Source of the DNA: Psococerastis gibbosa
Lineage: Eukaryota; Arthropoda; Insecta; Psocodea; Psocidae
Assembly: GCA_963971405.1 (NCBI GenBank)
Contig: OZ020492.1
Span: forward strand, 4,650,001-4,714,000
DNA: 64,000 nucleotides
Direction: 5' to 3'
A program made the translations under genes and the position numbers. Each line of letters begins with the position of its first letter. The stretch's first letter is position 1. This document shows positions 23,150 through 36,018 of the stretch, piece by piece. Under the pieces are notes generated by a model, which was not told the DNA's origin, did not search any database, and saw only the letters and a list, made by a program, of their open reading frames with translations.

Positions 23150-26009
23150 TGTTCGTTGAGCTAGATGTAACCGTTTTGCCTATGGAAGAAGTACGCGCAT
23201 TGGACTTTTGCTGTTATTATGGTAGACTGATGAAAATTGGGATAAACATGCCAGAATATTGTCTCTTAAACTACCTATCAGTGGATAATACCAATGGCTG
23301 GTAGTTCTAAGAACCCCCCATTCAGATGGTCATAATAATCAAACGTGTATATATTTATGCAATGTTCGAGTCTTATTCTCATGCATCATGACAGGACAAT
23401 TTTCTACTGATTTAACAGAGCTTTATGTGATATAAGTACTTGATAGATCATTTGTCATCTTATTTACTGATACCTGATAGTTTTCCCGAAGCTATCTTTT
23501 AATTAAATGAGCATTTTCACCGTTATGTGCAAGTAACTACATAACTTTGTATTTTTGGCTATTGTATCGTAGGCATAAGTTTTGCAACTGTTGACAATCA
23601 ATTATTCGCACTAACGAAAATCACTGTGAGTACAGCGTTCGCGTTTATAACAATAAAATAACTGCGAAGATTTCTAAGAAAATCTTTTTGATATGAAAGT
23701 CTAGAATCTAGATGAATACTATATTATTAGCGCATTTGCTTGTTGTTTGCGGTTTAGGTTTTACTAAGTGATGAAGCTTGGAAATATTTAGAATCTTCAG
23801 AAAAAAATCCAAAAACTTTACTCAGTGGCATTTTTGTGCATTTTTATGTTTAATATCGGAAAATAATAAAATTATTTGCTTGCATGTGGAACTGGAGTTG
23901 CTTCTGCCAGGTGTGTACGTGCGAGTATTTAACTGTGACATGTTGTATTGGAATTTATCGGTTCTGTCATTTTTCTCCCGAATTTTCTGGCCTACTTTGA
24001 GTATGCTTATTGTCTACCAACAGGATAAATGAATTTAAATTATTAACATTTAGCGTCTGTTAAACTGTGCCTCGAATAAGCATTTCTAACCTTCAAGCGG
24101 TGTCGTTAGCGTATTCTCAATATTTCCCAGGTGCTTCTTTAGAGATATACAAAATAAATAGGCTCTGGTTGCATTTTAAATTTATATTCGGTAAGATTCT
24201 TGAACATGCTCGCAAATAAATTTTATGTTTACTCAACTTTAAATTATTGATTCAATTATTATAGTACATAAGTCAAAAATGATCAAAAAAAAAAGTCATA
24301 TTTTTTATTGCTTAAATTATATTAAATGCGAATTTCATTGAGAAATCGAGTGTGGCTGAGATATGTGTCACGGGAGTTGGAAATTAAATGTAATATATTT
24401 ATATTAGGCTTTGAAGTAGGAGTACATAGGGATTTTTGATAAACTACAAAACAGTAAAACAAAATTTCCCATGTTTTTTCTCTTGCAATGACAAAAATGC
24501 TAAATACTATAGCTTATAGACAAATTAGAGGAAAAACGGATATCAGAAGAAGAAATCCTTTTCCTTCCTCCCTATGTGACAGATATATCAACGGCAGCAC
24601 ACTGGTGACTGAAAAGAAATTATCACTCTAATATAATTTTTTTGATTCTATCACTGCTTTTATGACACATACATAATAATATTATTCTGTGTATACATTA
24701 TTAAGCGTTCTTGTTTAGAGCTAGCACAGACACATTTCTACTCTTCTATGCTCTATTTTGTTGAGACCAGACACTTCTTAAAATAGTTTTAAATTGGACG
24801 TGTCTTTCTCATTTAAAAAGAAGGTAATCAGCCTACCATATCATTGTTACGAGTAATTCAGTATAATTTGCCATTTCCTTTCAGTATTGTGAAATAAATA
24901 TTTAATCACATCCCCTTTTCAAACTTATATACCTGCCTGTTTTAACCGATTACTGACAAATATAAGTTAGGGCAGAGTAATGAGCGTTGAGGCGATATTG
25001 TGAAGTGATCACAGTATGTCCTAAATTGTCATGTAACCTATTTGCTTTGGATTGTAGATTGAATAACTTTGGTTTGCATTTGTTTTTCCCTGTTAGTATT
25101 TGCCTTGTTGACCCGATAATTGCTTTAAATCTTACATTATATAAATCTCAAGCGCCTTAAACGCATTAATGGCAATAAGTTTACATATATTAGCAGTTAG
25201 TTTATCGAGTATTTTTGGCAATGCCACGTCTCTTTAGGTTCATGGAAAACTTGTGTATTTATAAATTAATTAAACCAATGTGTGGAGTGAATAGACTTTT
25301 TACATATTAATATCATTCCTTGTATTATAGAAAATAATGCACCTTCAATTTTAATTGGCGCAATAGGTAGTAGCTTCAGGCATAGCCCAATTGTCGATAC
25401 TTACCATCGTGTTATATATTTTGATATCCCTACATTTCAAAGACCATGACTTGCTTTCTTGTCACTTAAACCTGTGTTGAACTCGTGTTTTTACGTCAGA
25501 ACTCTCAAAATGAGGTTCAGTGCAGCTTCCACCTGCAGGCCGAGTACCAACGAAAAATAATAACTTATCCGTGTAGAAGTATAAATTATCTTGCTTTTAA
25601 ACAAGCTAGCTAGTTTTAATCTCGTATCTTCTTCTTCAAGTTACAGCCGGCTGGCTGGTTGGCAGCAATCTCGTATAAAAATGCTTAAACTAATTCCCCA
25701 GGCAAGTTTTTCTTTTCCGTTGATGATAGGAATACTACACAGTAAGGACTAGTTCTATAGGAAGGGCTGTCTATAACTATTATATAACTGTATAACATAA
25801 CTATCAATAGAATATATAATATAGAATAGAAAACACTGAGAATCTAATGTAGGAAGTTTGTAAAAAGTACCATATTATGCTAAGTTTGTATACGAAGGGG
25901 GAGACTGGCTGCTTACGAACTACACAATAACACCGTGGTTCTGTGGCTGCACAGGTCTCTTCTTATACTTAACGTAAGCTTATAAGTTATGATTTCCTAC
26001 AACGACTTT
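23150..26009. other. Gene-free AT-rich stretch
   Basis: No exon or named repeat recognised in about 2.9 kb. Candidate AATAAA hexamers at 23652-23657 and about 24892 could end UBE2L3 transcripts. The open frames here look like chance. Confidence 0.4.
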
Positions 26010-26403
26010 GGCGCCGATTCTACCGACCGGCTAGGGCTAAATACAAAAACGGTGACGTTGTAGCAGACATTCAAGACTTAGGCGGGTTTCCACCGACCTC
26101 GCATTGCAGAATGCAAATGACATTGACGGAAATTAGAATTTTTCTTTTTATAGAAATCTATTAAAATGTTTGTACTTAACATATCCCATGACGCCATTTT
26201 TTAATTTTAGTTTGTTTGTTTGTGATTTTACTGTATGATCATTGATCAATTTTAACTATGGAACAGAGGAAAACAAACATTTCGGTCAATGTCATTTGCA
26301 TTCTGCAATGCGAGTTCGGTGGAAACCCCACCTAAGTCTTGAATGTTTGTTACCACGTCAACGTTTTTGTATTAAGCCCTAGCCGGTCGGTGGAATCGGC
26401 GCC
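26010..26403. mobile_element. Tourist/Harbinger-like composite MITE, family B copy 1
   Basis: A 394-bp element with inverted termini over 120 bp long, beginning GGCGCCGATTCTACCGACCGG and ending with its complement. The flanks are TTT on both sides. About 70 bp inside each end a second inverted pair, AGGCGGG/TTTCCACCGACCTCGCA, repeats the terminal motif. No coding capacity. Other copies: 29611, 30134 and 39709. The 3-bp TTA-type duplication of sister copies places it in the PIF/Harbinger superfamily. Confidence 0.85.
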
Positions 26404-27068
26404 TTTACAGATTTGAACGTCCATGTTCACAGATAACCTTGAGGTTAACCAAAACATACAATGGTGATCCACCACTGGGTTAATAGATTTTAATCAAACG
26501 GCTCTTACTACAAAGCTAGCTTTTACCGTAGTACATGTACTGCACCTGAAATCAGAGCAAATGAACGGTACTGTCCTGAGCCTGAGCCGATCGGTTAACT
26601 AATGAACTCTTTACTGTTGAGCCCATTCCACTTGTCGTGAATTCACATTTTCGCGCCATACTTATATGGTTGCCAGATTTTTTAAAAATGTTAATGCATT
26701 TTATGGCGAAATAATCAATAATCTTTCTGTCATTTATTAGTCTACAGAAGTTAATATGATAATGTATTACTGAAAATATAGTGGGAGTTTACACGGTTAT
26801 GTCAGCAACTAATAGTAAATATAATATATTTGCCTTCGAAATAATGTATGTTGAACTTTACACCAAAATAATTGTCATAACGGTACAGTGTTATATTTAA
26901 GGTCAACACGATATCCCTATCCTCACTACACCCGCATGAAATAAATGCGATGGTTTCTGTTTGTGATCGTACCACGTCTGTGAGAATAAAACAACTATTT
27001 TTGACATCAGGCTTATTTTTGTAATGAATTTATATTATACACTGTCCGTTAGTCGTGATCCAAGTTAT
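26404..27068. other. Gene-free stretch
   Basis: AT-rich DNA between a family B MITE and a family A element; nothing recognised. Confidence 0.4.
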
Positions 27069-27802
27069 TGCTTTCCAATTTATACGTAGTATAAGGAAAG
27101 CTTTGTGATGGTCGAAATTTTCGATTCCGAGATGTCAACGGATTTACACGTTTTCAGGTCCTAGGAACCCAAGAAAGTGGTTTTTACGAAATGTCTGTCT
27201 GTCTGTTCGTTGATTTCCAGGCAACCTACTCTGTCGATTTTGATGAAATTCGGCATGTAGGTTCACAAAAATCATACCTCGGGACAATTTTTTTTATTTG
27301 GGGCTAACTTAATTTGGGGGGGGGGGGGGGGTTTATTCTCAAAAAACTCCAAAAAAACGTCTAAAAAAATTATTTCTCAAAAACGGCTCCAACGATTTCT
27401 TTTATATTCACATATATTGTAGTCGGTAATAATGTTAACGAAATGCGGGGGGTCGCTTGCCCCTTGATAGGTTGCTTCTGGGGGTAAAAAAATAAAAATA
27501 ACTAAATTTTAATGAAAAATGACTAAAAAATAATTTTTCTACGAAACCTTTCTATCGATGATTACTACCTTCAGGCATGTTTCAAGTATTAAATTGAGTA
27601 ACGAAACCGGACAGGTTGCTTTCCCAGAAAAGCATTTGGTTTTGTAAAAAAAAAATGTTTTTTTGAAAAAATGATAGAAAATTCACGCTCAAATGCATTG
27701 CGTGCCCTGCCAGTATTGCTGTGTGGTAATGTGTTGGTCTGACCTATCTAGAATTTACCTCACCTCCAGTGACGTCAGGTAAACTCGGACCGGTTCTTTT
27801 AG
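27069..27802 (+). mobile_element. Dispersed repeat family A, copy 3
   Basis: Starts TGCTTTCCAATTTATACGTA and follows copy 1 closely through CCTCCAGTGACGTCAGG, then jumps straight to TAAACTCGGACCGGTTCTTT. About 130 bp present in copy 1, including the C-run and the GGAAAGCA motif, is missing, which shows that the family extends beyond that motif. Confidence 0.7.
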
Positions 27803-28320
27803 GTTAGTTACAGTATTATTCTCACATTCATTCAATAGCATAGTCAAGAATAACCACGTTTTCCGCCGAAATAAATTCATATGGTCTTCTAGGATCCTAA
27901 CAAAAAATCAAATCAATTCAATTAATTGACATTGTATGACCACTTAATAAATAATTGAGGAATCAAGCCTGTAACTGCAACATGGTCGGTTTTAGAATTA
28001 TGAGGCAGGCCTATTCATTATCCAAACTGATTGATACAATGTACTTAAACAGTATATCCAGGAAGAGCATTATTAAGTTGTAAAATGAGATCAATTAGGT
28101 TAACAATCAATTGTTTATTACACTTGAAAAATTTGCATTTGAGTGGTTTTTGTATTCAGCTAAAATTGTAATATTGCCTTTTATCATTATTAATATTTAT
28201 GCTTAATTTACGTCGTATTGTAATTCACATGCTTCGTGTATAGGTAAATACAATAATAATTATACGAATTACTTAATGACGTATTCCTTACCGTTGTGAC
28301 TGTTGTTACGCCATACACAT
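27803..28320. other. Gene-free stretch
   Basis: Nothing recognised between the family A copy and the GGGGCCGTCCAT element. Confidence 0.4.
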
Positions 28321-28327
28321 GTCACTA

Positions 28328-28765
28328 AGGGGCCGTCCATGAGGTTCGAAGGGGGGGGGGGGAGGGTTCGGCAAAAATCACGAAATATCGCAAGGGGGGA
28401 GGGGGGTATAGTAAGATATCACGTGTATTTATTTTTTCGTCAAATGCATGATCGCATGGTTACACCTTCCTTCAATATTGTTTTTATGCCAGTCAAAAAC
28501 AACCTGCTACCTTTCCCACTGGACATTTTTATCAGGGTCCTTAATTTTCTACAATAGAATAAAATTAGATTATATTTTATACCTGTATTAAAAAATGATA
28601 TTATAAAACTTTTCAGATTCTTTGTAGTACTAAAAAATGCACATGACTTTGGGTGGGGGTGGGGGGGGATGTAGTGTTAAACCTCACCACGTATCACCAA
28701 GGGGGAGGGGGGGGGGGCTAAAAAATGTTTTAAAAAAATATGACGTGATTAATGGATTTAAGTGC
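28328..28765. mobile_element. Probable MITE with GGGGCCGTCCAT terminus and G-runs
   Basis: Begins AAGGGGCCGTCCATGAGG and ends near GACGTGATTAATGGAT, the degraded inverse of the usual GGCCGTCCATxAATxACGTC end of a widespread invertebrate DNA-transposon group. Subterminal G-runs at 28354-28364, 28396-28406, 28660-28670 and 28702-28718 are followed by repeated phrases (CACGAAATATCGCAAGG / CACGTATCACCAAGG). No coding capacity. Confidence 0.55.
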
Positions 28766-29610
28766 ATTAGAGGCAACTGCGACGACCTATTCTAAATAAT
28801 TCACTGTGGATGGTCGTAACTACCCAAAATATTCTACTTGAGCCAAACAAATGGTACGGAACGTCGGCCTTTCGCTTCACTTAACTAGACTACACCGGTC
28901 TCAGAGGATAGACTACTAAATCTTTCTACAATTTAATTATTATGGTATCAAAAATGGGTTAATTGTAGAGTGGGCCGAATGGCCCAAAATTCGCCCATTT
29001 CGAAAATAAAGACAATTTTCATTCTTTCAAAACACTTAAATATCCAGACTGATGACGTAGTTAATTTAACACGACCTTGCTTTAAACATATATAATTATG
29101 TACATAATCTATATATCTTTCTATCGGTTCTAATATAAGACTGTAACGGCTAACTCACTTACGCGATTTACCTTACCTATTTTCACTAATCCGATTGATT
29201 TCAAATTTTGGATACTTTTTCTTGACAACATTTCATCGTGCAATAACAAGGCTTTGTTTTTCTCTACGAAGCGGAGGGGGGTCAGAACACCCTATGCAGT
29301 AACTTTCAAACCAATAAAGATAGAGCAAAACTGTTTTCACACTTTTATTATGGACCAGTTCATATGAAAATTGGCGGGCAATTTTTTTTCGATCAGAGCC
29401 GTATTAAAAATGTTCAATGGCCAATTTTAGACAGCCGGCTAGGAAGAACGGATTCGGTGAGGTGGATTAAAAAAATTTACGAGCAGTTCGAACCTTTATG
29501 TCGGTCAGGGCAAAAAATAGTATTATGAAAAATCGGAAGGGGGCGAAAAAAAATTGATTCACTGGACCTTGCATGTGAGCGGCGAAACCCTAACCTTATC
29601 CATTGGCTTA
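28766..29610. other. Gene-free stretch
   Basis: No exon or named repeat. The sequence up to 29610 flanks the next family B MITE and supplies its left TTA. Confidence 0.4.
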
Positions 29611-30005
29611 GGCGCGGTTTCCACCGACCGGCTAGGGCTAAATACAAACACGATGGCGTGGTAACAGACATTCAAGACTTAGGCGGTGTTTCCACCGACC
29701 TCGCATTGCAGAATGCAAATGACATTGACGGAAATGTTTGTTTTTCTTTTTATAGAAATCTATTAAAATGTTTGTAGTTAACATATCCCATGACGCCATT
29801 TTTTAATTTTAGTTAGTTTGCTTGTGATTTTACTCTATGATCATTGATCAATTTTAACTATGGCATGGAGTAAAACAAACATTTCCGTCAATGCCACTTG
29901 CATTCTGCAATGCGAGGTCGGTGGAAACCCCGCCTAAGTCATGAATGTCTGCTACCACGTCACCGTTTTTGTATGTAGCCCTAGCCGGTCGGTGGAAACC
30001 CCGCC
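29611..30005. mobile_element. Tourist-like composite MITE, family B copy 2
   Basis: 395 bp, bounded by GGCGCGGTTTCCACCGACCGG and its inverse ending GGTGGAAACCCCGCC. It is flanked on both sides by TTA (29608-29610 and 30006-30008), the PIF/Harbinger target duplication. It has the same nested second pair of ends as the other copies. It lies only 128 bp from copy 3. Confidence 0.9.
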
Positions 30006-30133
30006 TTATGGCACTTCCGTAAGCTAAAGGGCTGCATTGTTCGTTCTAACTATATACACCTCATTGAAAATGAGATAAAACTAACCAAGACTCCTGAACT
30101 GATTATGATGGAGCAATGTTTTTCACAGCTTTA

Positions 30134-30513
30134 GGTGCCCATTTCATTGACCGGCTAGGGCTATTTCCAAAAACAGTGCCGTGGTAGCAGACATTCAAGA
30201 CTTAGGTTGCGTTTCCGCCGATCTCGCATTGCAGAATGCAAATGACATTGACGGACATTAGAATTTTTCTTTTTATAGAAATCTATTAAAATGTTTGTAC
30301 TTAACATATCCCATGACGCCATTTTTTAATTTTAGTTTGTTTGTGATTTTATTGTATGATCATTGATTAATTTTAACTATGGCATTGAGGAAAATAAACA
30401 TTTGCGTCAATTCTGCAATGCGAGGTCGGTGGAAACCCCGCCTAAGTCTTGAATGTCTGCTACCACGTCACCGTTGTTGGAAACAGCCCTAGCCGGTCAA
30501 TGGAATGGGCACC
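30134..30513. mobile_element. Tourist-like composite MITE, family B copy 3
   Basis: 380 bp, ends GGTGCCCATTTCATTGACCGG and inverse, flanked by TTA (30131-30133 and 30514-30516). The central part is the same AT-rich core (CCCATGACGCCATTTTTTAA) as in the other copies, with a short internal deletion near the right end. Confidence 0.88.
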
Positions 30514-31914
30514 TTATGTAGGACTATTCCCCGAGCTGATGCCCGAGATTCGCTTCGATCAGGGCCGAATTAAGGAAGTTGATTTATGCATTTTAAATGG
30601 CCTACTTAAAATATACACTTATTTATTGATTAAGAATAAACCCAAAAATTATATTATTATATCAGGAACTTATTAAGGTAGTTGATTTATGCATTTTAAA
30701 TAGTCTACCTGCTGGTCTTCTCAAGAAACTGATTGGATTTTATTTTGGAGGGTGAAAATATTATATGGGAGCTGAATAAATGCGACTTCTATTTATCACA
30801 AACAGAATTGTACAGGCGGTGTCATAAAGCCTAAAATCCGAAAAGCCTACTTAGCCTACTGCTGATTTTATCGATAAACCGACTTATTTTGGAGAATTAT
30901 TTTGTTTTCTTTTAGAAAAGATTACTTGCATACAAATAATTCAATGAATGTATCCGAATAACCTCTTCTTCCTCTTCTTCAGTCGCCTCTGTATGTAATA
31001 CCTGTGTTGAGTTACGACAGGTTTTCGATCGCATAGTGTGTAGAGACTCGCACAAGTACTAAAAAGCTACCACTATTTGCCATCAAAGGCCCTTAAAAAT
31101 ATTTTAAGACATCTCACTAGATGCAGGTTCTTTATAGGCACACAAGGAATTTTACAGTCAGGGCTGTATTAAGGAAGAGCGACAAACGTCAATTGCCAAA
31201 ATCGAGTAATGCTTAATTGTGATAGAGCAAAAATTCACATCTTTGTTTAACACCACTTTTATTATTTGACATTTGTGTCGATCAGGTCCCTAAGTTGATT
31301 TAGGAGTTTTAAATCCCATACATACGTTTTCTTGAGAACAGAGATTAATTTAAAATTAAATTTTCACGACTACGTTACACCGGGTTACGTTGGAGAGCGA
31401 CCCTACTTAGGGACCGTCAATGTGTGCGGGCCCGCTACTATAATTATAAATACAAAGCTAAATAATTATCAAAACTGGTACATTATTGTTGATATAATTC
31501 CCCATAGGAGCCCTAAAAATGTTGCGATTACTTCGGCAATGAAAAACCCAAATTTTGTCAAATCCAAATCTAAAGCTACAAATGCAAATGACCGGTTAGT
31601 AACATTTGAGTTCACAGTTTTTAATGTGCATAGCAATGTTGCATTATTATCGTTCATTTTAATTTCATTTCAAATCGGCCGAAACTCCAAATTATTACAG
31701 ACTTCAACTTATTTAACAGTTAACTTAAAAGGCTAGAAGGATGATCGTGTCCTTTTCAATTCTTCCATCGAGAAGCTCTTCCTTGGTTTTAAGACTTCTC
31801 TGTGTCTATCAGTGGAGACACTTGCTATTCCTTGGTGATGGGCAGCTAGCATCAATACATCTCGCTTTGCAATCTGCAATAAAACTGAATGTATTTAAAT
31901 AGGTAGTTATTTAA
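30514..31914. other. Gene-free stretch with a family G repeat copy
   Basis: About 30915-31070 is a minus-strand copy of dispersed family G (CAATGAATGTATCCGAATAA, TTCAGTCGCCTC, GTGTTGAGTTACGACA). An open frame of 134 codons at 31332-31736 has no recognisable domain and is probably chance. Two direct copies of a short phrase GTTGATTTATGCATTTTAAAT lie at about 30578 and 30680. Confidence 0.4.
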
Positions 31915-32291
31915 GAGTGTACGACTCGTTGGAAATTGGCAGCCAGAAATTTAATAGCCTACTTCTTATTTTTTATTTAATTAACTAAGCAAGTTATTAA
32001 TGATCTGGCTCATTTAAGTTACTAATTTAACTACTTCATTCGTCGTATACTAGCGTATTTTTAATTTTTGGTTTTGTAGTTTTTTCATTGTACGGTATAT
32101 CTATTTTACGTGAAATTTTATTGTATACAAATAATTATAATTTTTCTGAAAAATTAGGCTATATGATGCATGAAGTATTCTTCTACAACTTGAATGTGTC
32201 AAATCGTTAATAACTCGATCGCTTAGTTAATTTAATAAAAAATACGAAGTCTTAAATTTGGGGCTGCCAATTTCCTTCGAGACGTACACTG
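31915..32291. mobile_element. TTAA-flanked MITE (piggyBac/Kolobok-type duplication), copy 1
   Basis: Inverted ends of about 38 bp, left AGTGTACGACTCGTTGGAAA and TTGGCAGCC, right their complement, are flanked by TTAA on both sides (31911-31914 and 32292-32295). The 377-bp interior is AT-rich with no coding frame. A diverged sister lies at 55456-56871 and shares GCTCATTTAAGTT and GGTTTTGTAGTTTTTTCA. A TTAA duplication is used by piggyBac and Kolobok elements; the termini do not let me choose between them. Confidence 0.8.
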
Positions 32292-32295
32292 TTAA

Positions 32296-32602
32296 CCATT
32301 TGACTATTTATATATATATATGTAATTATAACTTAACTTAATTATGACTTAATATATTTTATTGATTTTTCACGTGAATGCGAAAGCGATGAGATTTTAT
32401 TAACCTGACAATATATCCAACCATTCAACAAAAAACAGGACATAAAACTTAAGTATGTGGAATGCTTTAATTTTAGGGAATCATGACAACATTATGTAGT
32501 ATAATTTAAGCAGAGGGTGACAGTGACAGATTAACCCCTGGGGGGGGGGGGGTGAGGGCCGGGGGCACAAGATATGGGGGGGGGGGGGCCGTGGGTGCAC
32601 AC
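32296..32602. other. Gene-free stretch with poly-G tracts
   Basis: AT-rich, then G-runs at about 32540-32551 and 32577-32588 just before the next hAT-like MITE. The G-runs resemble subterminal parts of other MITEs here, so a truncated element is likely. Confidence 0.35.
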
Positions 32603-33757
32603 CAGAGGCGGACTAGGCGGGCCCAGACCTCTAAAAGAGGGAGGCACTTGTCAGTGGCGAAACGATAGGTTTTCGGAAGTGTATAATTGGGCGCCTTTCT
32701 ACCCATATTCATAAAGGTTGCTCATGAGCCAGAGGGCTGAAATATTGGGGTTTTTACGCATTTATAGAGCAATAAGGCTTATATATTACAAAGAATCAAT
32801 ACAATTATGGACAAGGGGGGCCCGGGGTTCTCCCCCGGGAGAAATTTTTTGAAAAATAGGGCCGAAATAGTGAGATTTTGCGCATTTTGAGAGCAATAAG
32901 GCATAGGCTATATGTATATTTGAATGAATCTATATAAATGTGGACAAGGGTGGCCCGGGGGCCTCCCCCGGGAGAAATGTATGTATGAAACGGATGTAAG
33001 CCACACTGTTGTATTGTATATTGTCGCATTGTTTTGAATTAAAATACATTCATTCATTCATTCAAATGTTCTGAAAAATAGGGCTGAAATGGTGAGGTTT
33101 TACGCATTTTGAGGGCAATAAGGCTTATATATTAAAATGAATCAATATAATTGTGGAGAAAAGTTTTGAAAAATAGGGCTGGAATAGTGACAGCTTTTAA
33201 ATTAATGACCTTAGTTCGGTTCGGAGGATATGAAGGGGGACCCCACGCGGGAGAAATTTATCGAAAACAGACCTGAAATAGTTTGATTTTACACATTTTA
33301 ATAGCAGTAACTGGAATTTAACTGAAATTTTACAGGCAATTAATATAATTGATAACAAGGGAAGGGGTTGAAAATTTTAGAAAAATAAGGCTGAAATATT
33401 GAGGTTTTACACATTTTGAAAGCAATAAATTTAAGGCTTAAATATTATAGGGAATTAATATAATTGTGAACTAGTGCGGCCCGGAGGTCTCCTTCGGGTA
33501 AAAGTTTTTGAAAAATAGGTCTGAAATATTGGGAATCTACGCATTTTGAGAGGAATAAGGTGTATAAATTACAAGCAATTAATATAATTGGGAACAAGGG
33601 GGCCTGGGGTCTCCCCCGGGAAAAAAATGTTTGAGGGCTGAAATAGTCTGGTTTTACGTATCTTGAGTGCAGTAACACATAGATTTTAGAGGCAAAGAAT
33701 ATAACTACCTTCCAAAGAGGGGAGGGGGGCAATAGCAGGTCGCTTCGTCAGCCTCTG
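32603..33757. mobile_element. hAT-like MITE with internal minisatellite (family C), copy 1
   Basis: Outer ends CAGAGGCGGAC and inverse (GTCAGCCTCTG) are flanked by weakly similar 8-mers (GTGCACAC / GTGCTACC). The interior holds at least six diverged tandem units of about 110-130 bp, each running through GGCCCGGGGTCTCCCCCGGG, AGAAATTTTTTGAAAAATAG, GGCTGAAATAGTG, GGTTTTACGCATTTTGAGAG and CAATAAGGCTTATATATTA. One unit is interrupted by a (CATT)n stretch at about 33045-33063. Non-coding. Confidence 0.75.
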
Positions 33758-33968
33758 GTGCTACCGCCTCTAAAATTCATAAATCTACCTATACCAGCAT
33801 TGCAGAAAAAAAAAAAAAAAAAAAAAAAAAAAACACTATTTCCCGCCAATTTCAAAACTTTTAATTTCTAATTTTTTATATTTTTATCTAAAAATATCTC
33901 ATTCTGGGGGGGCGGAATTTTAGGCATTTCTGGGGGGCTGGGGGCCTGTGCCCCAAGTGCCCATGGGT
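33758..33968. other. Low-complexity stretch
   Basis: A 31-bp A-run near 33806-33833 and G-rich scraps (GGGGGGCGGAATTTTAGG) that look like more hAT-MITE debris. Confidence 0.4.
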
Positions 33969-34560
33969 TAAGATAAGATAAGATAAGATAAGATACTGTT
34001 TATTTCAAAGGTATTCGAAGAATACATAGAAATCGTTGCGTACAATATAAATAATACAAAATAATGAGTTACCGTAACATCGTAGGCTATAGAGCCTGTG
34101 TCATAAAGTTAACAAATTCATCGACCGAATAAAAAGCGTTTACCGTTAAGAGTGTTTTCAGATGTTTGCGAAAGAGTTTGGAGGATGGAACTTTTTTCAA
34201 ATCATGAGGTAAAATGTTAAAGAGCTTACTGCCTACATAAATGTCCTGATTTTCAGTCAGCTTCAGGGAGTGATTTGGAAGAACCACATTGTTTCTAAAC
34301 CTAGTATTGTGCTCATGAACCTGCGCAAATCTAATGAGCCTCTGAGGATTTTCATGCGTAAAACAAATACATTCAAGCATATACAGTGATGGTAGCGGCA
34401 AAATATATGAAGGTTTCTGAATATATCCCGACATGATATTGGGCGATTATTTATAAATTGGGTATTATTGCTTATAATTCGCAGTACCTTCTTTTGCAGT
34501 AGGAATATTTTTTTGCTGTAATTGTTACATGTTAATCCGGCACTGGAGGGTGATGGGCTA
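33969..34560 (-). mobile_element. 5'-truncated LINE with pentanucleotide 3' tail
   Basis: On the minus strand the frame reads LQKKVLRIISNNTQF, then ILPLPSLYMLECICF, NTRFRNNVVLPNHSLKL, GSKLFNILPHDLKK and FRKHLKTLL, then stops at 34087, as expected for the end of a CR1/L2/Jockey-type ORF2. A short 3' UTR with AATAAA leads to a (TATCT)n tail at 33995-33971. A microsatellite-like tail instead of poly(A) is known in several LINE clades. Confidence 0.8.
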
Positions 34561-36004
34561 TGCTCGATGTGAAGTAACTATATGTTATGGTATTCTGTGA
34601 CTATGCGTATCGTTGACAAATGGGTGGACATTTTCAGGCCTTCAAAATCTGTTACCACACGGATTTAGAGTCGGCTACATATCGTATGCACGGTCCAACT
34701 TGCCCCCCAGCTCCTTTTGGGCCTCGAGCAATGTAAGACGTGCGGGTCATACTTCATGGTCCCCTTTGCAGCAGCAATTGAATATAAGCATTCCTTTTAT
34801 ACTAGTAGCTTTGTAAAATCTACAGCTATACTTTACAACTATTAAAATGCATAAAACCCTACTGTTTTGCTCTTATATTTTCAATTTTTCCTTATCCTGC
34901 CTGATGACGTCATAAGGTCTACTTAGTTTTGCCCCCGCCATCATTCTAAAACTTTACGCCTCTGTATGATCGATATTTTTATGATAAATTGGACTTTGTT
35001 TAAAAGTGGGTGTGTCTGATTTGCTATTGATTCATTTTCTATCAGTAACTAAGTTATGCTACATGCTAACCGAATTCCTTCCAAATTTCTGTGTAATATA
35101 ATTTAATTTCAGTTCTTAATTCTTCCCCATTTAGATTTTCTGTGAGACTCAATTGGAATTATGCGTACCTTGTTTCCATTACTTCTTTGAACGCCATTTA
35201 CTTTCACACTCACTTCGTGTTATAAATGCCCAGCACGCAGTGACAGACAACGTATGTGTGTGACATGGGTGGCAGGAAAGCCTTCTCATGAACAATCGCA
35301 TGCGAAAAGGATATAAGCCGAAATTACAGGTACCGACTAATTCAGCTCCTTCCGCAGTTAAACATTTTCGGATTTTAAATTGTAACTACCATAAACAAGT
35401 AAATCAGTAGCGTCATAGTCATTTCAGCTTTAGTTGGGGGGGTGGGGGGATTTTTTCTAGGATGCACCCTTTTCAAGAAATGAAGAAAACTAATTTCCGA
35501 TGTCCCCTTTAATTGGCTTAATGGAAGTAGTGGAAGTAGAAGTTTGGTAAACTCATTTTTTTCGATAAAGTTGGGTAGAATTTTCGTAATAACCCCCCGT
35601 TTTCCCGGTTTATTTTCTTAAAAAACTTGCACTTGCCCCCCCCCCCCCTGGATTCACTAGTTGCTGTGGCACTCCTTCGGTACGCCATTGCAGTGTCTCA
35701 TAATAATAGCCTAGGCTATTTCTAAGATTAATTCTTTGAAAACTTTGAAACGCAAAACACATACCTGCGAAGAATATAGGATATAATGACCCAGGAAGAT
35801 TGGACATATCCTGTTGCAAGTCAAGAGGAAATTGGCAGTAACTGACTAACGTTATAAGCTACGTTCTCTTGTAATGTAGGCGTTGTCAGTGAGTTGAAGA
35901 GAGTTACACATTTCATCCTTCAACCCTTATAAATCTTCTGTCGGACCAAAAGAGTCTTCTTTAATGCCGAGTTTCGGTTTAATCTGAGTCTTCACTAACG
36001 GAGT
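34561..36004. other. Gene-free stretch
   Basis: No exon recognised. A G-run near 35436-35450 and a C-run near 35635-35648 frame an about 210-bp G/C-tract-bounded piece (35430-35650) similar in style to the hAT-like MITEs, but I could not match its ends. Confidence 0.35.
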
Positions 36005-36018
36005 CCTTACTGTATAAT

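Noticed and set aside
31332-31736. 134-codon open frame as a novel gene
   Set aside because: No ATG context, domain, splice signals or similarity; composition is like the surrounding AT-rich DNA.
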